A stretch of 64,000 bases of DNA from Nocardioides guangzhouensis (GTDB taxonomy: Bacteria; Actinomycetota; Actinomycetes; Propionibacteriales; Nocardioidaceae), in NCBI RefSeq assembly GCF_004519545.1, contig NZ_SDKM01000008.1:86550-150549 (forward strand), given 5' to 3'. The translations under genes were made by a program, and so were the position numbers. The notes beneath the pieces are model-generated. The model did no database searches, was not told where the DNA came from, and was given only the letters and a program-made list of their open reading frames with translations. Below are positions 8,067 through 16,820 of the stretch, in pieces. How positions within the stretch are numbered: position 1 is the first letter of the stretch; the number at the start of each line of letters is the position of its first letter.

Positions 8067-9310
8067 GACGCGCGCACCGGCGACCGGCCGCGCTCCCGGA
8101 GGTAGCCGTTCCAGTGCCAGGTCAGGTAGCGGTCCACCGCCCGCACCACGTGGGTGCAGCGGACCGAGCCGAAGATGTCCCAGGCGTGCTGGGCTCCCGG
8201 CAGCTCGGCGTACGCGACGCTTCGCTTGGACACCTCCCGCAGTCGCGACACGAACAGCCGGGGCTGCTCCACCGAGACCAGAGTGTCGTGGGTGCCGTGG
8301 ATGACGAAGAAGTCCGGGGCGTCCGGGGTGATCCGCAGGATGGGGGAGCCCGCCTCGAAGACCTCGGGGTCCTCCTCCCAGGTCCGCTGCACGATCCGGG
8401 GCGCCAGGAACCGGTCGCGCATCCCGATCGCCGAGCGAAGCCCGGTCGCGCCGGCGAGGTCGTAGACGCCGTAGTGCGGCACCGCCACCTGCACCGAGGT
8501 GTCCGCCTCCTCGAAACCCGGCTGGTACGTCGGGTCGCCCGGTGTGAGGGCGGCCAGCGCGGCCAGGTGGCCACCGGCGGACCCGCCGGTGATCGCGAGG
8601 TAGTCGGGGTCGCCGCCGTGGTCCGCGATGTGCTCGCGGACCCAGGCGATCGCGCGCTTGACGTCGATGATCTGCGCGGGGAACGGGTCGCGGGGCGCGA
8701 GCCGGTAGTTGATGGCGACGCAGATCCAGCCGCGGGACGCGAGGTGGGTCATCAGCGGGAGCGCCTGCCGGTCCTTCTCGCCGATCGTCCACGCACCGCC
8801 GTGCACCTGCAGCAGCACGGGCGCGTGGTCGTGTTGGAGGTGGCGCGAGCGGTAGATGTCGAGGTGCCCACGCCGGCCGGCCTCGCTGTAGGGGATGCCC
8901 CGGACCACCTCGATGTCGGGGGTGAGGATCCGGAACGGGTTGACCAGCGAACGCACGTGGCCGCGGGCGCCGGTGGGGGCGGGCAGGTCGTCGAGCTGGT
9001 CGGCGTACCCCACGCCGACCGCCTCGGTGAGCGCCTGCTCCAGCCGACGCTCGTCGCGCGCCGCCTGCCGGGTCAGGTGCGCCAACGCCAGCCCGTTGGC
9101 CGCGGCCAGCGCCAGCCCGGCCCTGCTGCTGCGTCCGCGCACCACACTGGTCGCGGCGTCGGCGGCGGTCAGCGCGAGCAGCTGCGGCGCGAGCTCGTTG
9201 GTGAGCATCCCGGTCACGAACGCGGGGATGCCCGCCCGCCAGCCCGGCACCGGGCGGAGGGCGTTCGCGGTCAGCGCGGACAGGACGATCTGGCGGCGGA
9301 GGAGACCCAC
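8063..9310 (-). CDS. Alpha/beta hydrolase, HSL/LipC-type esterase
   Basis: A 415-residue esterase. The hormone-sensitive-lipase family oxyanion motif is HGGAW at residues 170-174, the nucleophile is Ser244 in GGSAGGH, and Asp342 (HGTHDT) and His375 (GAQHAW) complete the triad. The N-terminal ~120 residues are Ala/Leu-rich and helical, as in mycobacterial LipC/LipQ-like lipases. The GTG start has TAGGAT 6 nt upstream and also AGGA, so it may be leaderless. A KstR-like operator covers the -35 region. The likely role is hydrolysis of lipid esters when sterol or fatty-acid substrates are present (inference). Confidence 0.88.
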   Translation of the reverse strand: MGLLRRQIVLSALTANALRPVPGWRAGIPAFVTGMLTNELAPQLLALTAADAATSVVRGRSSRAGLALAAANGLALAHLTRQAARDERRLEQALTEAVGVGYADQLDDLPAPTGARGHVRSLVNPFRILTPDIEVVRGIPYSEAGRRGHLDIYRSRHLQHDHAPVLLQVHGGAWTIGEKDRQALPLMTHLASRGWICVAINYRLAPRDPFPAQIIDVKRAIAWVREHIADHGGDPDYLAITGGSAGGHLAALAALTPGDPTYQPGFEEADTSVQVAVPHYGVYDLAGATGLRSAIGMRDRFLAPRIVQRTWEEDPEVFEAGSPILRITPDAPDFFVIHGTHDTLVSVEQPRLFVSRLREVSKRSVAYAELPGAQHAWDIFGSVRCTHVVRAVDRYLTWHWNGYLRERGRSPVRAS

Positions 9311-9331
9311 GAGCCCATCCTAGGTGGGAGG

Positions 9332-9345
9332 TAGAACGTGTTCCC
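9332..9345. promoter_or_regulatory. KstR-like operator, site 2
   Basis: TAGAACGTGTTCCC matches TnnAACnnGTTnnA except the last base. Read on the minus strand it shares the 11-base core GGAACACGTTC with the site at 3795-3808. The esterase -10 candidate (TAGGAT, plus-strand 9317-9322) is 9 bases away, nearly the same spacing as at site 1 (10 bases), so both sites occupy the -35 region of a leaderless promoter. Confidence 0.68.
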
Positions 9346-9360
9346 GTTCGGGCTCGCGGT

Positions 9361-9559
9361 GTCGTAACCCTGCAATTGCGGCCGCGTGACATGGCGCCGG
9401 CGCCCTCGACGTGCCGCAACCCCGCAATTGCAGCCGTACGACATGTTCGCGGCCCTGAAATGTGTCACGCGGCTGCAATTGCGGCCGTACGACGGACAGC
9501 GGGGTGGTAGCACCGTCACAACCTCGCAATTGCGGCCGTACGACGGACAGGCCCGGGTG
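9361..9559. repeat. Four copies of a ~51-bp intergenic repeat
   Basis: GCAATTGC followed by (G/A)GCCG occurs at 9372, 9424, 9475 and 9526, a spacing of 52, 51 and 51 bases. Three copies continue as GTACGAC, and copies 1, 2 and 4 are preceded by AACC(C/T). The core GCAATTGC is itself palindromic and in copy 3 extends to GGCTGCAATTGCGGCC. The array fills the space between the esterase promoter and the end of tldE. The sequence between cores diverges, so each core rather than the whole unit seems conserved. No protein-coding reading is convincing. Confidence 0.75.
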
Positions 9560-10954
9560 TCAGAGCGCCTGGGAGACGCTCGACATGTTGAAGTCGGGGA
9601 TCCGCAGGGCGGGGGTGGCGGTCCGGGAGAAGTAGTCGTCGCCCCACTCGCGGCTGAAGCTCGGCTCGGTCGCGGAGGCGTGGCTGAACCGCGCCAGCAG
9701 GTCGATCGGGCTCTCGTTGAACCGGAAGTTGTTGACCAGCCCGGTGATCTCGCCGTCCTCCACGAGGTAGACGCCGTCGCGGGTCAGGCCGGTCAGCAGC
9801 ATGGTCTGGGCGTCGACCTCGCGGATGTACCACAGGCAGGTCACCAGCAGGCCGCGCCCGGTGCCGCGGACCAGGTCCATCACCCCGCCGGTGCCACCGT
9901 CGACCTCGAGCAGCAGGTTGTCGACGAACGGGGTGACCGACTGCCCGGTCATGTCCGCGGTGTGACGGGTCTGCACCAACGAGGTGAGCTCGCCGTCGCG
10001 GATCCAGTCGGTCGACTCGAGGGCGAGGCCGTTGTCGAAGACGCTGGTGGTGTTGCTGGACGACGACGCCACCACGAACGGCGCGCAGCCCAGGCCGGCG
10101 TACGACGGGTCGCTGCGGAGGGTGACTCCCTCCTTCGCGATCCGCTCACCGATCCGGATGCCGCCGTCGCGCGCGGAGTAGACCGACTGTCCCTCGTGCG
10201 CGACCCGCGCTCCGGCGCCCCAGTAGGCGTCGATCATCAGGTCGGCGACCGAGCCGGGCGGCAGGATCGTGTCGTAGCGGCCGGCCGGCAGGTCCACGCG
10301 GCGGCGACCCCACGCCAGCCGCTGGGCGAGCTCCTCGTCGATGGCGGTGGCGTCGACGTCGGCGAAGTCGCGGGTGGCGCCACCGACCCAGGCGCTCTGG
10401 CTGAGGTCGCTGGTCTTGCCGGTGCAGCCGTAGTGGCCGGTCGGCTGGACGTGCCGGAGCCGCAGGCCGGTCGAGGAGCCGAGGTACGTCGTGACCACCT
10501 CGTGGCTGACGAAGCCGTAGAGGATCCGTCCCATCGCGTCGGCGCGGCCGAACGCCTCGCCGAGGGCCGGGGCGAACGTGTCGAACACCGAGATCGAGGT
10601 CTGCTCCGGACGCTCCGCCCAGTCGCTGGTGGCCTCGCCGGCGACCAGGTCGGCGGCGTCCTCGGCGGCCGTGGCGACCGAGGCCGCGGAGTCGGCGGCC
10701 TCGACCAGCGCGGTGACCTGGGCGGTGGTGGTGGCGCTGCCGGTGACCGAGCCGGTGGCGACGCCGTCGGCCCGCTTCCGGAACGCGACCACAGTGACGT
10801 CGAGGCCGTGCATGACGCCGTTGGTGGTGAGGGTGTTCACCGCCCAGCGGAGGTTCGCGGAGGTGCGGGCCCGGACGATCACCACGCAGTCGTCGCTGCG
10901 GCTGGTGGCGAGCGCGTGCTCGACCAGGGTCTGGGGCGACGTCTTGGTTGCCAT
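9560..10954 (-). CDS. tldE: TldE/PmbA-family protein
   Basis: A 464-residue member of the TldD/PmbA superfamily, the partner that lacks the zinc-binding HExxxH helix but forms the heterodimeric protease chamber with TldD. Family features include SVFDTFAPALGEAFGRADA in the middle, the VADLMIDAYWGAGARVAHEGQ region, and the C-terminal MLLTGLTRDGVYLVEDGEI hairpin. Its ATG shares one base with the tldD stop (TGATG), so the two are translationally coupled. TldD/TldE process small peptides and unfolded proteins in other bacteria; no peptide substrate gene is apparent next door. Confidence 0.9.
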   Translation of the reverse strand: MATKTSPQTLVEHALATSRSDDCVVIVRARTSANLRWAVNTLTTNGVMHGLDVTVVAFRKRADGVATGSVTGSATTTAQVTALVEAADSAASVATAAEDAADLVAGEATSDWAERPEQTSISVFDTFAPALGEAFGRADAMGRILYGFVSHEVVTTYLGSSTGLRLRHVQPTGHYGCTGKTSDLSQSAWVGGATRDFADVDATAIDEELAQRLAWGRRRVDLPAGRYDTILPPGSVADLMIDAYWGAGARVAHEGQSVYSARDGGIRIGERIAKEGVTLRSDPSYAGLGCAPFVVASSSSNTTSVFDNGLALESTDWIRDGELTSLVQTRHTADMTGQSVTPFVDNLLLEVDGGTGGVMDLVRGTGRGLLVTCLWYIREVDAQTMLLTGLTRDGVYLVEDGEITGLVNNFRFNESPIDLLARFSHASATEPSFSREWGDDYFSRTATPALRIPDFNMSSVSQAL

Positions 10955-12474
10955 CAGCGGCCTGCCTCGTCGTTGGTGTTGAGGATGCGGACGTTGCGGA
11001 ACAGCGAGGTCGGGGCGCCGTGGCTGACCGCGGCAATCTGGCCGGGCTGGGCCTTGCCGCAGTTGAACGCGCCGTGCAGCTCCCAGGTCTGCGGACCGCC
11101 GACCGCCTCGAGGGAGTTCCAGAAGTCGGTGGTGGTCGCCTGGTAGGCCACGTCCCGCACCTGCCCGGCCAGCCGTCCGTCCTCGATCCGGTAGAACCGC
11201 TGGCCCGTGAACTGGAAGTTGAACCGCTGCATGTCGATCGACCACGACTTGTCGCCCACGACGTAGAGCCCCCTCTCGACCCGAGAGACGAGGTCCTCGG
11301 TGGACGGGCCGTCGGGGTCGGGCTGCAGCGACACGTTCGCCATCCGCTGGATGGGGATGTGGCCGGGGGAGTCGGCGTACGCGCAGCCGTTGGAGCGGCC
11401 GTCGTTGAGCTCCGGCTTGAGGTGCGCCATGGGCCGGTCGAGCTGGTAGCCGACCAGCACGCCGTCCTTCACGATGTCCCACGACTGGGTCTCGACCCCC
11501 TCGTCGTCGTACCCGATGGTGGCGAGGCCGTGCTCGATGGTCCGGTCGCCGGTGATGTTCATGGCAGGGGAGCCGTACTGCAGCGTCCCGAGCTTGTCGT
11601 ACGTCGCGAACGAGGTGCCGGCGTAGTTCGCCTCGTAGCCGAAGGCCCGGTCGAGCTCGGTGGCGTGGCCGACGGACTCGTGGATGGTCAACCAGAGGTT
11701 GGACGGGTGGATCACCAGGTCGTAGGTGCCGGCCTCGACGCTGGGCGCGACCAGCTTCTCCGCGAGCAGCTCGGGGACCTCGGCCAGCTCGGCGTCCCAG
11801 TCGTGCAGCCGGCCCTCCAGGAACTCCCAGCCGCGGCCGACCGGGGGAGCCGTCGAGGCCATCGAGTCGAACACCCCGGACTCGCGGTGCGTGCCCATCG
11901 CCTCGAACCACGGCTGCATGCGGATCCGCTGCTGGGTGGTGCGGGTGCCGGCCAGGTCGGCGTAGAACTTGTTCTCCTGGACCTGCTGGAGGCTGGCCGC
12001 CGCGTGCTCGACGGCGTCGTGGGCGGTGAGCCGGCGGGTCCAGTCGACCAGCAGCGCGGACTTCTCGGCGACCGGGACGTCGAGCGGGTTCACGTCGTAC
12101 GCGGAGACCCAGGTGACGTCGTCGTGGACCGGCTCGGGAGCCAGCCGCACCTTGCGGGTGGTCATCCGGGCCGCGACCATCGCGACCTGCACCGCCTCCT
12201 CGGCGATCCGGACCGCCTCGTCGCTGGTGAGCACCACGCCGGAGGCGAAGCCCCACGCGCCGTGGTGGATGACCCGCACCGCGAAGCCGAGGTCCTCGTG
12301 GTCGCTGGCGTCCTGGAGGGCGCCGTCGCGCACGGCGAGGTGCTGGTAACGCACCCGCTCGAACCGGAAGTCGGCGTGCGAGACGTTGAAGTCCCGGGCC
12401 CGGCTGAGGGCCGCGTCGGCCAGCTTGCGGTACGGCAGGGCCGTGAAAGTGGGGTCGACCACGGGCGCGCTCAT
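10954..12474 (-). CDS. tldD: TldD-family metalloprotease
   Basis: A 506-residue TldD protease subunit. The zinc site HESVGH (HExxxH) lies about residue 275 in LWLTIHESVGHATELDRA, and GTLQYGSPAMNITGDRT follows as in other TldD proteins. The C-terminal HGAFNCGKAQPGQ region is typical for the actinobacterial branch. TAGGTT lies 7 nt before the ATG, so the transcript is likely leaderless. It is co-translated with the downstream partner subunit. The pair degrades or matures short polypeptides in the cytoplasm (known for the family). Confidence 0.92.
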   Translation of the reverse strand: MSAPVVDPTFTALPYRKLADAALSRARDFNVSHADFRFERVRYQHLAVRDGALQDASDHEDLGFAVRVIHHGAWGFASGVVLTSDEAVRIAEEAVQVAMVAARMTTRKVRLAPEPVHDDVTWVSAYDVNPLDVPVAEKSALLVDWTRRLTAHDAVEHAAASLQQVQENKFYADLAGTRTTQQRIRMQPWFEAMGTHRESGVFDSMASTAPPVGRGWEFLEGRLHDWDAELAEVPELLAEKLVAPSVEAGTYDLVIHPSNLWLTIHESVGHATELDRAFGYEANYAGTSFATYDKLGTLQYGSPAMNITGDRTIEHGLATIGYDDEGVETQSWDIVKDGVLVGYQLDRPMAHLKPELNDGRSNGCAYADSPGHIPIQRMANVSLQPDPDGPSTEDLVSRVERGLYVVGDKSWSIDMQRFNFQFTGQRFYRIEDGRLAGQVRDVAYQATTTDFWNSLEAVGGPQTWELHGAFNCGKAQPGQIAAVSHGAPTSLFRNVRILNTNDEAGR

Positions 12475-12501
12475 GCGCTCGAACCTAGCCGAGGCCGGTG
12501 A

Positions 12502-15500
12502 TCAGGCGTGGGACCGCCCCACGGCGACCGTGGATCCGCCGCGCTGCTTGCTGACCACCAGCTGGGTGGGGATCCGGCTGCGCAGCTCGGCGACGTGGCT
12601 GACCACGCCGACCACGCGCCCGCCGTCGCGCAGGGAGTCGAGCGTGCCCATCACGTCGTCGAGGGTGTCGGCGTCCAGCGCCCCGAACCCCTCGTCGACG
12701 AACAGGGTGTCGAGGTCGGCTCCACCGGCCTCGGCGGTGACCACGTCGGCCAGCCCGAGCGCCAGTGCCAGGGACACGACGAACGTCTCGCCGCCGCTGA
12801 GCGTCGCCGGGTCGCGAGCCTCGCCGGACCACTCGTCCCGGACCAGGAGGCTGAGCCCGCCCCGGGTCTCGCCGGCGCCGCGCCTGCCGGTGTGCTCGAG
12901 GGTGTAGCGCTGGTCGCTCATCCGCAGCAAGCGGTGGTTCGCCGCCGCGACCACCTGGCTCAGCCGCCAGGCCAGGACGTAGGCGGAGAGCCGCATCCGC
13001 AGCTCGTTGTCGGCCGACTTGCCCTCGACGAAGGAGGCGAGCTCGGCGGCGGTCGCATGGGCCTCGCGCACCGGTCGCCACCCGGCCAGCTCGGCAACGA
13101 GGTCGGTCTCGAGCGCTGCCACGCGGGCGGCCCGGGTGGCGGCGACGTCATGGGCCGTCCGGGCGGCTCCGAGGGCGTCGTCCGCCGCAGCCAGGGCGAC
13201 GTCGAGCGCGGCCGGGTCGGGTGCCGGTCGGGTGGCGGCGTCCGCCAGCGCCGGATCGGCCAGCACCGCCTGCACGCCGGCCAGCCGGGCGTCGTACGTC
13301 GCGACCGCGGCCTCGAGGCCGGCCAGCCGGTCGGCGGGCAGCACCGCGGCGAGCGCATCGTCGAGACCGGCGAAGTCCTCGGACGCCAGCCACGTGTCGC
13401 GCTCGCGTGCCGCCTCGTCCGCGGCCCGCTCGGTCGAGGCGTGCCGCTCCGTGGAGGTGACCGCGGCAGCGACGGTGTCGACCAGTGCGGTGGCCTCGGC
13501 CACGAGGTCGGACAGCGCGGCGTGACCGCCGGGGGCGAGCAGGGCGTCGACGTCGGCGCGGGTGCGGGCGGCATCGGCCTGGGCGGCCGCCACCCGGCTC
13601 CGGAGCGCGGCGAGCTCGACCCGGACGGCAGTGAGGTCGTCCCGGGCGTCGACCAGCGCGGTCTGGGCGCGGTCGAGCTGCCCGGCCAGGTCGTCGCGGC
13701 TCTCGGCCGGCCCGCGGAGCTCCTCGCGCTCGGCACGGAGGGAGGCGAGCGTCGCGCGCACCTCGTCGACCGGGTCGGTGCCGGCCTCGGACTCGGCCAC
13801 TCCCAGCGACGCGAGCAGGTCGCGCACCAGTGCGTCGCGCGCCGCGCGGTCCGCCTCGGCGTCGTCGACGGCCCGGCGCGCGGTCTTCTCGGTCTCCGCG
13901 GTCGGGGCGCCGTCGGAGGGGACCGCCTTCTGCGGGTGGTCCTCCGAGCCGCACACCGGGCAGCAGGCGCCGACCGCGAGGTCGAGCGCGATCTCGGCGG
14001 CCATGCCGTGCAGCCGGGCCTCGCGGACCTCCAGCCACCGCTCCTTGAGCGCCTGGCAGGTGTCGACCGCGGTGCTCAGGTCGGCGCGTGCCGTCGCGAG
14101 CCGGGTGCGCAGGGTGGCCGCGCGCTCGTGGGCGGCCAGGCGGTCGGCCTGCTCGGCGACCAGCCGGGCCAGGTCGCCGATCCGGCCGGCAGCCTCGCGC
14201 GCGGCCGTGAGGCGCTCGGCCAGGGCGGTGACCTCCGCCGGCAGCTCGGCCACGCGGCTGGCGAGGCGGGCATCCTCGGCGAGCAGGTCGGCCTCGGTGG
14301 CCCGGTCGGTCGCGATCCGCTCCCTCAGCGCGGCGAGCTCCTGCTCGCGCGGCAGCAGTGCCCGGGCGGCGGCGACCGTGTCGCGGGCGCGGGTCTCGGC
14401 GGCGGCGAGGTCCTCCGGCGACGGGTCGGGCACGTCGAGCAGGGCGGCGGCCGCGACGACCGCGGTGAGGGCGGCCTCGCCGGCGCGGTCGCGCTGCTGG
14501 GCGCTGGAGACGGCCAGGCGGTGCAGCGGGACCACGGGCGCGGCCCGACGGGCGCGGACCAGGCGGTCCCGGCGACCCGCCTGCTCGCGGGCGACGTCGT
14601 CCAGGGCCGCGAGCTCGGACCGTGCCGCCGCGTGCCGCTGCTGCTGCTCGTGGAGGCGGTGGCCCGCGTCGCGGTCGCGGCGGGCCGCCTCGGCGACAAC
14701 CGAGGCGTGCGCCAGGCGCGCCGTGGTCCGCTCCGCTGCCGCGCGGGTCCGGGTCACCAGCCCGCCGGCCCACGTGGCCAGCGCGTCCGTGCGTGCCGCG
14801 TCCGCGAGGTCGTCGGCGTCGGCGGGCTCGGCGTGGGCCTCGTCGGCGGCCTCGTGCAGCCGGGCCACGACCGCGGCGACGTCCTGCTCGTGCCGCTGCG
14901 AGCGCCGGTGCAATTCGCGGGCGTGCTCGCGCAGCCAGCGCTCCATGTCCTCGAAGCGCCGGGTGCTGAACAGCTGCGACAGCAGCCGGTGCCGCTCCTC
15001 GGACCGGGCCCGCAGGAAGGTCTGGAAGCGGCCCTGCGGGAGCATCGCGACCTGGCAGAACTGCGGCATCGTCATCCCGACCAGGTCCGTGACCAGATGG
15101 CCGGCCTCGTCCATCCGTGACGAGAGCGCGCGCCAGCCCTCGCCGGCCCGCTCCTCCACCAGCACGTGCGCCTGCTCCGTGGTGTGCCCGGTGCCGCGCT
15201 TCTTGGGCCGCTGCCAGGTGGGGGAGCGGGTCATCCGGAACCGGCGTCCGGACAGGGTGGCCTCCAGCACCACCCGTGGGGGCACACCCGGCAGGGCGGT
15301 GTCGCAGCGGAACCGCTTCGCGCTGGAGCGGTCACCGGGGACGTCGCCGTAGAGGGCGAAACAGACGGCGTCGAGGATCGAGGTCTTGCCGGCGCCGGTG
15401 CGGCCGCTGAGCAGGAACAGTCCGGCGGCGGAGAGCGCGTCGAAGTCGACGGTCACGGTCTCCGCGAACGGCCCGAACGCCGTCACCTCGAGGCGGTGCA

Positions 15501-15507
15501 GCCGCAT
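12502..15507 (-). CDS. sbcC: SbcC, ATPase subunit of SbcCD nuclease
   Basis: A 1001-residue SMC-like ATPase. The N-terminal Walker A is SGRTGAGKTSILDAV, a long Ala/Arg/Glu-rich coiled coil follows, and the zinc hook CPVC is at residues 516-519. After a second coiled coil come the ABC signature LSGGETFVVSLALALG and Walker B LDTLFVDEGFGALD. Together with SbcD it opens and trims hairpins and blocked DNA ends. Its ATG shares a base with the sbcD stop, indicating coupled translation. The coiled coil is highly biased toward Ala and Arg, as usual at this GC content. Confidence 0.96.
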   Translation of the reverse strand: MRLHRLEVTAFGPFAETVTVDFDALSAAGLFLLSGRTGAGKTSILDAVCFALYGDVPGDRSSAKRFRCDTALPGVPPRVVLEATLSGRRFRMTRSPTWQRPKKRGTGHTTEQAHVLVEERAGEGWRALSSRMDEAGHLVTDLVGMTMPQFCQVAMLPQGRFQTFLRARSEERHRLLSQLFSTRRFEDMERWLREHARELHRRSQRHEQDVAAVVARLHEAADEAHAEPADADDLADAARTDALATWAGGLVTRTRAAAERTTARLAHASVVAEAARRDRDAGHRLHEQQQRHAAARSELAALDDVAREQAGRRDRLVRARRAAPVVPLHRLAVSSAQQRDRAGEAALTAVVAAAALLDVPDPSPEDLAAAETRARDTVAAARALLPREQELAALRERIATDRATEADLLAEDARLASRVAELPAEVTALAERLTAAREAAGRIGDLARLVAEQADRLAAHERAATLRTRLATARADLSTAVDTCQALKERWLEVREARLHGMAAEIALDLAVGACCPVCGSEDHPQKAVPSDGAPTAETEKTARRAVDDAEADRAARDALVRDLLASLGVAESEAGTDPVDEVRATLASLRAEREELRGPAESRDDLAGQLDRAQTALVDARDDLTAVRVELAALRSRVAAAQADAARTRADVDALLAPGGHAALSDLVAEATALVDTVAAAVTSTERHASTERAADEAARERDTWLASEDFAGLDDALAAVLPADRLAGLEAAVATYDARLAGVQAVLADPALADAATRPAPDPAALDVALAAADDALGAARTAHDVAATRAARVAALETDLVAELAGWRPVREAHATAAELASFVEGKSADNELRMRLSAYVLAWRLSQVVAAANHRLLRMSDQRYTLEHTGRRGAGETRGGLSLLVRDEWSGEARDPATLSGGETFVVSLALALGLADVVTAEAGGADLDTLFVDEGFGALDADTLDDVMGTLDSLRDGGRVVGVVSHVAELRSRIPTQLVVSKQRGGSTVAVGRSHA

Positions 15508-16706
15508 CAGCCGGCACCCTCGAGGTCGAACAGGGTGGCCTCGACCGGGTCGAGGTCGCGGTCGGGCGAGCACGCGTCGCAGGCGTCGCGGAGCAGGCGG
15601 GACTCGGCGGCGCTCGCGGGCCGACCGCGGAGCTCGCCGAGGAAGTCGACGGCGATGTCGTGGTCGGAGCGCCCCGCGACCGGGCGGTACGACGCGGAGC
15701 CGGGGCGGGCGCCACCGGCCGGCTCCCAGGCGAGCCGGAGCGTGTGGGGGAACCGTCGACGCAGCCGCTCCATCGGCTCGTGCGGCCGCTCGGCGTCGGT
15801 CAGGGTGGCCTGCACCCAGGCGTCCTCGTGGTCGGCCAGCCGCGGGTCGGAGAGCAGGTCGACCAGGTCGCCGGCGAGGCGCTTCAGCCGCCGCGGGACG
15901 GGCGCCTCGACGAACTCGGCGGCGCCCACCCCGTCGCTGCCGAGGTCGACCAGCCAGGAGCCCTTCAGGTGGTCGGCCTCGGAGAAGGAGTAGGCGAGCG
16001 GCGAGCCGCTGTAGCGCACGGACTCGGTCAGGGTGTGCCGGCCGTGCAGGTGGCCGAGCGCAGCGTAGGAGACCCCGTCGAAGACCGTGGTCGGGACGAT
16101 GCTCACCCCGCCGACGCTGATGTCGCGCTCGGACTCGCTCTCGGTCACCCGCGTGCCGTCGCCGGCGACGAACGCGTGCGCCAGGACCACCGACCGGGTG
16201 CCGCCCGGGCGCGCGGCCAGGTCGACGCGGACCCGGCGCATCGCCTCGGTCAGCGCCGCCTCGTGGCTACGGTGGGCCAGCGCCCACGGCTCCCGGAGGT
16301 GGTCCGGGTCGAGGTAGGGCAGCCCGTAGACCGCGACCGGTCCGTGCTCGTCCTCGAGCAGGACCGGGGTGCCGACACCGCTGGCCCGGGTGCGCAGGTG
16401 CAGCCCGGCGGCGTCGATCAGGTCGGCGCCGAAGCCGAGCCGCTGCGCGGAGTCGTGGTTGCCGCTGGTGACCACCACGCGGGCGCGGGAGGCCGCGAGC
16501 CGGGTGAACGCCTCGTTGGCCAGGTGCACCGCGTCGACCGGCGGCAGCGCCCGGTCGTAGACGTCTCCGGCGAGCACCACCAGGTCGACCTGCTCCTGCT
16601 CGACCACCTCGAGCAGGTGGTCGACGTACGCCGCCTGGTGCCCGAGCATGCCCTCGCGGTGGAAGGACCGCCCGAGGTGCCAGTCGGAGGTGTGGAGGAT
16701 GCGCAC
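15507..16706 (-). CDS. sbcD: SbcD, nuclease subunit of SbcCD
   Basis: A 399-residue calcineurin-like phosphoesterase. Metal-binding motifs in order are HTSDWHLG, LAGDVYDRA, TSGNHDS, LAHAFV and LGHLHGRH, matching Mre11/SbcD. I choose the GTG giving MRILHTSDWHLG because TACGGT lies 6 nt upstream (leaderless) and the family begins there; the frame is open further upstream without homology. It is the first gene of the sbcDC operon. A strong hairpin upstream at 16769-16803 separates it from the neighbouring operon. Confidence 0.95.
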   Translation of the reverse strand: MRILHTSDWHLGRSFHREGMLGHQAAYVDHLLEVVEQEQVDLVVLAGDVYDRALPPVDAVHLANEAFTRLAASRARVVVTSGNHDSAQRLGFGADLIDAAGLHLRTRASGVGTPVLLEDEHGPVAVYGLPYLDPDHLREPWALAHRSHEAALTEAMRRVRVDLAARPGGTRSVVLAHAFVAGDGTRVTESESERDISVGGVSIVPTTVFDGVSYAALGHLHGRHTLTESVRYSGSPLAYSFSEADHLKGSWLVDLGSDGVGAAEFVEAPVPRRLKRLAGDLVDLLSDPRLADHEDAWVQATLTDAERPHEPMERLRRRFPHTLRLAWEPAGGARPGSASYRPVAGRSDHDIAVDFLGELRGRPASAAESRLLRDACDACSPDRDLDPVEATLFDLEGAG

Positions 16707-16768
16707 ACGGAGACCGTAGGTTCCGGCACCGACAGGGTGGCGGACCCACGCCGCGCCGGGGTGACCGG

Positions 16769-16803
16769 GCTCGTGCCCGGGCCGAGGCGGCCCGGGCACG
16801 AGC
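16769..16803 (-). terminator. Perfect 15-bp hairpin after the downstream TRAP-like gene
   Basis: GCTCGTGCCCGGGCC pairs perfectly with its complement across the 5-nt loop GAGGC. It starts 18 bases past the stop of the minus-strand TRAP-like lipoprotein gene and precedes the sbcD promoter. There is no T-run, which is common for high-GC actinobacterial terminators. Confidence 0.75.
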
Positions 16804-16820
16804 ACCTCCTGGACGGTGGC

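Noticed and set aside
9386..11146. A 586-codon plus-strand frame over the repeats and tldE.
   Set aside because: It is antisense to tldE, and its low-complexity Gly/Val/Asp composition matches other antisense frames; the repeated QLRPYD-like peptides come from the DNA repeats.
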